From: Paenibacillus sp. Soil766
GTDB taxonomy: Bacteria > Bacillota > Bacilli > Paenibacillales > NBRC-103111
Assembly: GCF_001428105.1 (NCBI RefSeq)
Contig: NZ_LMSJ01000001.1
Span: forward strand, 835 to 64,834
Direction of reading: 5' to 3'
Length of the DNA: 64,000 nt
Shown here piece by piece: positions 54,406-64,000 of the stretch. Positions within the stretch are counted from its first letter, which is position 1; the number at the start of each line of letters is the position of its first letter. The translations under genes were made by a program, and so were the position numbers. Below the pieces are notes generated by a model, which made no database searches, was not told the DNA's origin, and was given only the letters and a program-made list of their open reading frames with translations.

Positions 54406-55968
54406 TTAAAAGTTTTTCTGATATTCTTTGTACTTCGCAGTAGCCCAAGTTTCTAGCTTCGCCAGTCCAAGACTTTCAGCCTTCTTCAGTAATGCGTCGT
54501 ATTGAGCTTTGGCTTCTGCTTCGGAAGCAGCCAAATAGATTTTCAATTCCTCGGTCGTAACCATGTTTTGGATTTGAGCTTCAATCACTTGCTCTTCTGT
54601 ATCCGGTTCTGTAGCAACTAGACCCAGTGCAGGGTTGAACTTAAGAGCGGCCCTATTAGCAAGACCCCATTTCGTCATTTGAGAAGTCGGGCTATAACGT
54701 TGTAGTGCTTCGTTAACGCCGCTGCTGCCAATCAGCCCCCACCAAACAACACCCATTTTCTTTTGAATTTCAGCGTTGTTGAAATCATATTTCATAACCG
54801 GATATTTCTCTGCTTCGTTATATTCCCAATCTTCGCCCTTAATACCGTAAAGTCCAAGCTTTTGTCCTTCTTCACTGTACATGAACTGCAGGAATTTAAT
54901 TGAAGCTTCTGGGTTTTTGTTCTTTTTCGTAATATACATGCCTGCCCAGCCGGATCCACCCATCGGAACACCCGCTTGGTCGCTAAGCAGCTTCGTCACT
55001 TGCGTCATTTTGAATGCTGCCCCAAGTTTTTCCAATTGCGGGTTGGTCGTATCCGCATTACCGTGGCCATGGGCAAAGGCTTTACCGTTCAATACCAATT
55101 GATCATCTTGCTGAGCGTCCTTAAAGGTGAAGTTCTCAGCCGTCATATATCCTTTGCGGTACAGATTGTTCATGTACAGGTAGTAATTCAAATAGTTTTT
55201 ATCTTTCAGGTAGTATTTCGCAGCACCATCTATGTCCACGAAGCCTTTGGCTTTCTTCAATCCGAAGTTGATACGTAGATTTTGACCGATTTGATCTTTA
55301 TCCCACACGAGCGGCGTCATATCCGGAAACTGAGCTTTCACTTTGCCCAGAACCGCGGTAAGATCATCCAAGTTATTCAGTGAAGGATTACCAATTTTTT
55401 CCATAATGTCTTGGCGGAAGGTCATACCGCTCGTGCCTGGTATTGCTTTTGGATTATCTTTCCATTCTTGCTCCGTAGAGTATGCATTTCGTATCGTATA
55501 GAAGTTGCCGTCTGGCATCGTGTTGACGCCCATACGTTCTTTACTAATTTTGAAATCCGGCGCATACTTCTTGATTAAGTCCCCCAATGGATAGGATACA
55601 TTACTGACGGCCATGCGCGTCAGATCAGTAGCTGTATATACCAAATCAGGTAAATCGCCTGAAGCGATCAAAAGCGGAAGCTGTTTATCATCCGTAGCAA
55701 CCTGAACGTTCAGCTTAATTCCGGTTTTCTTAGTAATTTCTTCCGGAACCTTGCCGCTCCAGTCTTTCAGAGACCACCATGGCATATTGACGAATACCGT
55801 AAGCTCTACAGGTTTTTGGTCAGCTTTCTTGGCTTCTTGCGTGGCAGCTGGTGCGGTACTCTCTTTGCTAGGTTCCGGACTGCTGCCGCTGTTGCCGCTT
55901 GAACAGGCTGTAAGTAACATCATCCCTGCAAGCGCTATCAACCCTGTCGATTTAAAAACCTTCTTCAT
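54406..55968 (-). CDS. Sugar ABC transporter solute-binding lipoprotein
   Basis: A 520-residue family 1 binding protein (LplA-like). Lipobox LLTAC places the lipid anchor at cysteine 22, and a Ser/Gly/Pro linker follows. GGAGG precedes ATG 55968. Residues such as FVNMPWWSLKDWSGKVPEEI and SGWAGMYITKKNKNPEASIKF are typical of binding proteins of the LplABC group that capture oligosaccharides from pectin or hemicellulose. It follows the LplC-type permease by 118 bp in the same operon. It is clearly different from the pair at 17891 and 21640. Confidence 0.92.
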   Translation of the reverse strand: MKKVFKSTGLIALAGMMLLTACSSGNSGSSPEPSKESTAPAATQEAKKADQKPVELTVFVNMPWWSLKDWSGKVPEEITKKTGIKLNVQVATDDKQLPLLIASGDLPDLVYTATDLTRMAVSNVSYPLGDLIKKYAPDFKISKERMGVNTMPDGNFYTIRNAYSTEQEWKDNPKAIPGTSGMTFRQDIMEKIGNPSLNNLDDLTAVLGKVKAQFPDMTPLVWDKDQIGQNLRINFGLKKAKGFVDIDGAAKYYLKDKNYLNYYLYMNNLYRKGYMTAENFTFKDAQQDDQLVLNGKAFAHGHGNADTTNPQLEKLGAAFKMTQVTKLLSDQAGVPMGGSGWAGMYITKKNKNPEASIKFLQFMYSEEGQKLGLYGIKGEDWEYNEAEKYPVMKYDFNNAEIQKKMGVVWWGLIGSSGVNEALQRYSPTSQMTKWGLANRAALKFNPALGLVATEPDTEEQVIEAQIQNMVTTEELKIYLAASEAEAKAQYDALLKKAESLGLAKLETWATAKYKEYQKNF

Positions 55969-56086
55969 TGAATTGCCTCCTTTTTATATCTACCTTATAT
56001 ATGAAACGGAATAAAACCTATTTTTTATTTGTGGTTTTATTCCGCGTTCCACCAACGTCATACACTAGAAATCAAACGAATGCTGC

Positions 56087-56968
56087 TTAACCCTTTACAG
56101 AACCGATCATAATTCCTTGTACAAAGTACTTTTGTAAAAAAGGATAGACAAGAAGGATCGGTATAACCGCAATAACCATCGCTGTCACCTGGATCGAGAA
56201 GGTTGTCACACCCGTAACGGCCGCAGCGTAATCCGCAGAAGCCATATCCGTTGGAATCATACCCTGATTGATAACTTCCATCATACGGTAGGTTAATGGC
56301 CGGAGCGAATCCTTATTGACAAAATAGGCCGAATCCATCCATGAGTTCCATTGGCCAACGCCTATAAACAATCCCATTGCAGCAATTAGCGGTTTGGAGA
56401 CGGGTAGGATTATTTTCAAAAAAATAGTTAAATCCGAAGCCCCATCTATTCGCGCCGATTCCTCCATCTCCGCAGGGATCTCACGGAAGAATGAGACTGC
56501 AATAATGAGGAAGAAGATTGTCACTGCACCTGGAACAATATAAACCCAAAATGTATTGAGTAATCCTATGCTGCGCAGTACAACGTAATAGGGGATCAGT
56601 CCGCCTGAGGTGTACATGGCAATGATGAAGAATGAAAAGTAGAACTTCTGAAACACCAGATTACGATACGCCAGACCATACGCTGTCAAACACGTAAAGA
56701 AGATCGTGACGGCCGCTCCGATACCTGTCCTTATCACGGAGACTCCAAAAGACTTAATCCACTTCGGATCGCTGAGAAACTTGTCATAATTGTTTAGGGT
56801 AAAATCCCTTGGCCAAAAATAGATGCCGCCCAGCGTGGTGTCAAGCCCGTTATTGAACGAAATAATAATTAAATAGTAAAAGGGGTACATCGTAACCAGT
56901 GCGATAATAACAAGCAAACTTATATTTACGATATCAACGATGCGATCTTCGATCGTTCTGCGATGCAT
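56087..56968 (-). CDS. Carbohydrate ABC transporter permease (LplC/YtcP type)
   Basis: A 293-residue six-helix membrane protein. The EAA loop is MEESARIDGASDLTIFLKIILPVSKP, and the C-terminus VQGIMIGSVKG marks the LplC group. I chose ATG 56968, which follows AAAGGAG at 6 nt; the longer reading to 57043 overlaps the previous gene and lacks a ribosome binding site. It is 19 bp after the LplB-type permease. Confidence 0.92.
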   Translation of the reverse strand: MHRRTIEDRIVDIVNISLLVIIALVTMYPFYYLIIISFNNGLDTTLGGIYFWPRDFTLNNYDKFLSDPKWIKSFGVSVIRTGIGAAVTIFFTCLTAYGLAYRNLVFQKFYFSFFIIAMYTSGGLIPYYVVLRSIGLLNTFWVYIVPGAVTIFFLIIAVSFFREIPAEMEESARIDGASDLTIFLKIILPVSKPLIAAMGLFIGVGQWNSWMDSAYFVNKDSLRPLTYRMMEVINQGMIPTDMASADYAAAVTGVTTFSIQVTAMVIAVIPILLVYPFLQKYFVQGIMIGSVKG

Positions 56969-56987
56969 ATTTGACTCCTTTCCGCTG

Positions 56988-57980
56988 TTAGAACAAGCTG
57001 TTTTTGGTGACTTTTTTGGACAGGTAATTGCTTCCGAATACAAGAATGATAGCGATTACCGATTGTATTAAGTCGATTGCCGTCGCATAAGCGTATCGTC
57101 CTTGCGCTAAGCCCATCTTAAACGCATACGTTTGCAATATTTCCGAGCGTTCATTATTAATCGAATTACCGAGCAAGTAAGATTGCTCAAAGTTGGATCC
57201 AACAAGGCCTCCGCCGAGCATGCTTCCAACTGCAAGAATAAGTACGACGATAATCGTGCCACGGATGCCAGGCAGTGTGATATGCCAGATACGGCGTAAT
57301 CGACCGGCTCCATCCATCTCGGCCGCATCATACAACGTAGGATCAAGACCGCTGATCGCTGCGAGGAAGATAATCGCCCACCAGCCCGCCTCTTTCCACA
57401 TGGCCGTCGTGACAGCTAGTCCCCAGAAATAGTCCGGACTGGACAGGAAAGGAAGTGAATTCTTCACAAGTCCTAATCCCTTCAATAAATCGTTTACAAT
57501 GCCATTGTTGGTCGACAAGAAGACAACGAGCAACCCGGAAACGACGATCCACGAAATAAAATGAGGAAAGTAGCTGACTGTCTGTGCGAAACGCTTAAAG
57601 AACTGATGCCGCACTTCGTTAAACATAATGGCCAATAAAATTGGCATCGGGAAGGTAAAGACTAATTTCAAAAGACTGATTGCCAGCGTATTCGTTACAA
57701 TGAGCTTGAAATTGTAAGCGTGGACAAACTCCTCGAAATATTTGAGCCCTACCCATTCACTGGTAAAGATCCCTTTAATGCCACTCGAGATTGAATAATT
57801 TTTAAATGCCATCAAAATGCCGAACATCGGCAAGTAATGGAAGATGAAGACAATCAGCATTCCCGTTATAACGAACAAATGAGCATATTTCTGTTTCACA
57901 ATTTCACGCCAGATGGATCGTTTCACCACCGTGAGCTGCTTTGTCCGATGCGTTGTGCCTACCTTCGTTAGCTGCTCCAA
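56988..57980 (-). CDS. Sugar ABC transporter permease (LplB type)
   Basis: A 330-residue membrane protein with the group motif YLPMFGILMAFKNYSISSGI and the EAA loop YDAAEMDGAGRLRRIWHITLPGI. The start appears to be TTG 57980, close behind GAGG; the N-terminal 30 residues are hydrophilic and the first helix begins at about residue 35. It is the first gene of the third importer operon (57980-54406). A strong cre-like site lies 130 bp upstream, and the 57981-58289 spacer is otherwise empty apart from AT-rich promoter-like DNA. Confidence 0.9.
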   Translation of the reverse strand: MEQLTKVGTTHRTKQLTVVKRSIWREIVKQKYAHLFVITGMLIVFIFHYLPMFGILMAFKNYSISSGIKGIFTSEWVGLKYFEEFVHAYNFKLIVTNTLAISLLKLVFTFPMPILLAIMFNEVRHQFFKRFAQTVSYFPHFISWIVVSGLLVVFLSTNNGIVNDLLKGLGLVKNSLPFLSSPDYFWGLAVTTAMWKEAGWWAIIFLAAISGLDPTLYDAAEMDGAGRLRRIWHITLPGIRGTIIVVLILAVGSMLGGGLVGSNFEQSYLLGNSINNERSEILQTYAFKMGLAQGRYAYATAIDLIQSVIAIILVFGSNYLSKKVTKNSLF

Positions 57981-58109
57981 ACCATCCTCACTCCTCCCTC
58001 TTCCCCCGACTCAAGCTGCCGCTTGGAGAATATGACTTTATTGTATAGTCGATAGATTGAGATGAATAGTGTTGAAAACTTATATTCCAGCGATCATTTT
58101 TAAGGTATT

Positions 58110-58123
58110 TGTAAGCGTAATCA
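58110..58123. promoter_or_regulatory. cre-like catabolite-response site before the third importer operon
   Basis: TGTAAGCGTAATCA matches the cre consensus TGWNANCGNTNWCA at every fixed position except position 10. It lies in the AT-rich spacer 130 bp upstream of the LplB-type gene. The site implies repression by CcpA when preferred sugars are present. Confidence 0.5.
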
Positions 58124-58289
58124 AATTTCAATGTTTCCAAATTTGTGAAGTGAATATTTTAAATTTCCGTATTCATTTTATGTGGAATTTTGACATCAGC
58201 GATTATGATTTGGGGGCCGGAGAATAGGCGTTAGGAGTCGATCGGATGAGTGTATTGTCCATTCTGGAACAATATGGGTATTTAGTTTG

Positions 58290-60267
58290 TCACACGACTA
58301 CGGTCACTTTTTGTTGGTAAAATGTAAAGCTTCCAGATTCAGTCTCGACTATTATATAATCCATTGCGTCTTGAAGTTTTTTGATTCCTTTCGGCAATAC
58401 AGCATGCTCATCTTGCCCACAGATGGCACCCTGTCCACTTCTGATTGAGCAAGCCCTCTTCCATCAGCAACTCGGCACAAGTCAAAACAACCTTCGAACC
58501 CGCAGCCCCGCTGACACGAATCCTCGGCCATCCCGAGAAGTTTTGGCCTAGATCCACCACATAGACGCCAGGCTTGGGATTTTTGCTGGCTTGCCAGCTG
58601 CCGTCCGTACTGATCCTCTCGCAAGCGCCGGAAGCATATTCAATGACGATATCAGCCAGGCACGTAGGCGTACCGAAAGAATCCTTAAACTTCGTATATT
58701 TTCCGCCAGGTACGTGGTAGAAGCCGTTCCCCAGCTCAATTTGAACGATATTAACACCAGACTTAAGCTGCGGCGTAATATCATAAGTCGTGTACAGAAC
58801 CGTCTGGTCATAGTCCGTCCAGCCGGGATCAAGCTCATGATCGCCTATTTTGTTGCCGTTCAACAGCAATTCATAATGCCCAAGACCGCTAATATACACC
58901 CTCGCGCGCGCAACCTCATGCAAGGCATCGAAGTGACGCCGAAAGCGGGACGCTCCTTTCCAATTCTCTGTCGCGTCCGGATTTGCGATCCACTTCCCCT
59001 GCCAGCTTCGACTTTCCAGCTGTCCCATTTCCCACTAGGCTACCACGCTGTCATACTGCGTCCCCTGTTCATCTTCAATGTTAACCTTCCAATAGTATCT
59101 CTGCCTTGGCTGCAGTACAGTGCCAGCATAAGGAATAGCCGTATGATCGCCGCTGCCAACAATTCCGCTGTCCCATGCATCCACATCGCCATTCATCAGT
59201 CTCGCACAGCTCGTTGCAACCTGAATCCGATATGCCTTCTGGCGAAATGCCACCGGCATTTGTTCAAGGAACGACCAGCTCAGGCGGGGAGCTGGTTCGT
59301 CAAGGCCGATCGGATTAGGCCTGCCTTCTGTCCGCAGAGAACCAATCGCGAGCGGCAAGGACGTCGCAACCGCAATCGTGCGGGATTCGGGGAAGATATT
59401 ACATGTCGCGTCGCCTTCCATCGGGCGCCTACATGCTGTATAGAAATGGTACAAAACCCCGTTATGGGTAATAACCGACGGTTTATGAGCAAAAACGGAA
59501 TCGATCGCATTGCCTTCGCCAGTCTTAATGATCGGCTCTTCATATTTGCGCCAGTCAAGCAAATTATCCGACTGTGCAATCCCTTCCTGTGCCGCTTTAT
59601 AGTTAAATCCAAAATAGAACATCGTCCAGCGCGATCCGTCCCGCAGTACGCAAGGATCACTAACGAAACCGCTGTCCCATGCGTCCGGCGTCACTTGAAG
59701 AACCGGATTGTGCTCATAGCGCGTCCATTGTACAAGATTCTTCGAAGTGGCTAGGCCAGTCTGTTCGGTCCAAGCGCCTTCATCTTTATCCTTCGCATTG
59801 TAAAACAAATAAAAAGTACCTTCATACTCCAACAAACATTCCTTATATAGCCTGCCTTTCTCCCATTCCCCGCCATCCTCAGGCACGAGAATCGGATTCT
59901 CCAGGCGATTCCAGTTCATCAGGTTGTCGTCTTCTGTCCATGCAAGTCCAATCTTGGCAGATCCCGCTTCGTAACCATCACCCGGATAAGAATGATAGAC
60001 TAACCAGTACTTGCCGTTCCATTTCTTCAAACAGCCTGGACCATGCATATCATTGTCACGTAAAATCCATGTGCCGGCAATATTGCGAGAATCCCATGTG
60101 ATACCTTCCTCATTTCTAGTCAATATTGTCGACAGATGCTGCCAATCATTGTGCCTAAACACGAACGGGCAATCTACGGCATGGCTATCAAATGCTCCCT
60201 TCGCACCTGATCCGACAAGCACAGGCTTCTTCCATTTGTATGGTGTCAAACAAGTGGCGATATCCAT
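58290..60267 (-). pseudogene. Decayed beta-propeller/GH78 rhamnosidase chimera
   Basis: The first ~305 residues (from 60267) form a five-bladed beta-propeller glycosidase domain of the GH43/GH130 kind (YWLVYHSYPGDGY, FVSDPCVLRDGSRWTMFYFGF, HKPSVITHNG). It runs directly into a GH78 Ig-like domain (LRTEGRPNPIGLDEPAPRLSW). A TAG at about 59036 interrupts the frame. Alignment with the intact GH78 at 39634 (TAYWMMGIL against VA-stop-WEMGQL) shows the stop replaces a Tyr codon. Reading then continues through the lectin-like domain. About 70 codons are missing between STDGSWQAS and GVYVVDLGQN, and the catalytic barrel is gone. A short tail in another frame, ending at 58290, still looks like the GH78 C-terminus (ESGSFTF against GSGSYMF). 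The propeller part alone might still be made as a 410-residue protein. The GH78 function is lost. Confidence 0.75.
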
Positions 60268-60285
60268 TATGCATTACCTGCCTTT

Positions 60286-63465
<3,180 letters not shown>

Positions 63466-63479
63466 CTATTCAGCTATCG

Positions 63480-64000
63480 TCATGCCTCAGGTATAGCAAG
63501 CTTCAAGGTAAATGTCGTGCCTTCTCCTACGCGGCTTTCAATAAGCATACACGTTTGTCCGCCGTAGAACGTACGAATACGTTCGCTGACATTGTATAAA
63601 CCATAACCTGAATTCTCGTTTTGGAGAGCTTGTCGATCCAGCTCGTTGCTGAGCACTCCTCGAATCAGATCCAAACGTTCCTCCGAGATGCCAGGCCCAT
63701 TGTCGGAGACAATGATTAGGAGTTCAGTGTGTTCTCGTCTAACGACAATATCGATCTCCCCGCGCTTGCGAATGCGCCCGATACCGTGCTGGATGCAATT
63801 TTCTACGATTGGCTGCAAAATAAACCGCGGACAGCGAATATGGTCGATATTCGTCAATATATGGATTGAGAAGCGCAGCCGATCCAACATGCGCAGCTTA
63901 TGCATATCGAAATAATGCTGAACATGATCGATTTCGTTCGTCAGCATCGTCTCGTTATCTCCTGAATTCAGCGTATATCGAAGCAGCCGGCCAAATGTAT
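63480..64000 (-). CDS. C-terminal part of a YesM-type sensor histidine kinase
   Basis: The frame stays open to the window edge, so the N-terminus lies outside; 173 residues are visible. FGRLLRYTLNS just after the (unseen) histidine region, LQPIVENCIQHGIG (N-box), DNGPGISEERL (G1) and SGYGLYNVSERI (G2) identify the His_kinase/HATPase end of a YesM-type kinase. It precedes the GH2 gene by 44 bp. It is a candidate partner for the short YesN-type regulator at 49480, unless its own regulator lies beyond the window. Confidence 0.9.
   Translation of the reverse strand, partial: TFGRLLRYTLNSGDNETMLTNEIDHVQHYFDMHKLRMLDRLRFSIHILTNIDHIRCPRFILQPIVENCIQHGIGRIRKRGEIDIVVRREHTELLIIVSDNGPGISEERLDLIRGVLSNELDRQALQNENSGYGLYNVSERIRTFYGGQTCMLIESRVGEGTTFTLKLAIPEA

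Noticed and set aside
58591-59754. 387-codon plus-strand open frame opposite the propeller/GH78 pseudogene
   Set aside because: The opposite strand carries recognisable GH78 and beta-propeller motifs; this frame has no ribosome binding site and no recognisable domain.

Overview
The window looks like chromosomal DNA of a Paenibacillus- or Cohnella-type Gram-positive soil or plant-litter bacterium. The evidence is strong AGGAGG ribosome binding sites, Lpl/Yte-type sugar ABC importers with no ATPase gene beside them, YesM/YesN-type two-component systems, a membrane-bound AraC (YesS-type) regulator, lipoprotein solute-binding proteins, and very dense glycoside hydrolase content. Nearly every gene serves capture and breakdown of plant or microbial glycans. 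There are no rRNA, tRNA, CRISPR, phage or transposase signals that I can see.

Region 1 (1-23200) behaves as one module. A minus-strand operon encodes a GH36-type alpha-galactosidase, a nitrilase-superfamily amidase, a cysteine-synthase-like PLP enzyme, a Gfo/Idh oxidoreductase, an enolase-superfamily enzyme and the start of one more gene. Divergent to it is a 1371-residue secreted beta-helix protein. Next come a DUF4091/GH123-like glycosidase with a second Gfo/Idh enzyme, a membrane AraC regulator, and an ABC importer operon (two permeases, binding protein, 2-hydroxyacid dehydrogenase), followed by a second, paralogous binding protein. Four promoters of this module share the same tandem operator: an AAAAGTACRGATYTTGCAC-like element with a degenerate copy exactly 32 bp further upstream. 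I take this to be the target of the AraC regulator at 14200-16551.

Region 2 (23442-27517, plus strand) is a compact cheW-cheA-MCP set with no cheY, cheB or cheR alongside.

Region 3 (27666-39525, minus strand) appears to be one long operon: binding protein, two permeases, YesN-type regulator, GH127-like glycosidase, Asp/Glu racemase-like protein, RuBisCO-like protein (RLP) and a four-carbon acid sugar kinase (DUF1537). A YesM-type kinase lies just upstream. The RLP plus DUF1537 pair recalls the last steps of known D-apionate catabolism, but the earlier enzymes of that pathway are not in the window.

Region 4 (39634-64000, minus strand) holds GH78, GH95, GH42, an SGNH esterase, a GH140 apiosidase-like gene interrupted by one in-frame TGA, a YesN-type regulator, a giant GH106-like enzyme, a third ABC importer, a decayed beta-propeller/GH78 chimera, a GH2 beta-galactosidase and the C-terminal part of a YesM-type kinase. 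This set (rhamnosidases, apiosidase, fucosidase/galactosidase, beta-galactosidases, esterase) suggests branched pectin such as rhamnogalacturonan side chains. Notable oddities are a 95-bp promoter/start-codon duplication that leaves an 8-codon leader ORF before the esterase gene, two genes broken by single in-frame stops, and an intergenic cluster of ATAACG repeats spaced about 50 bp apart.
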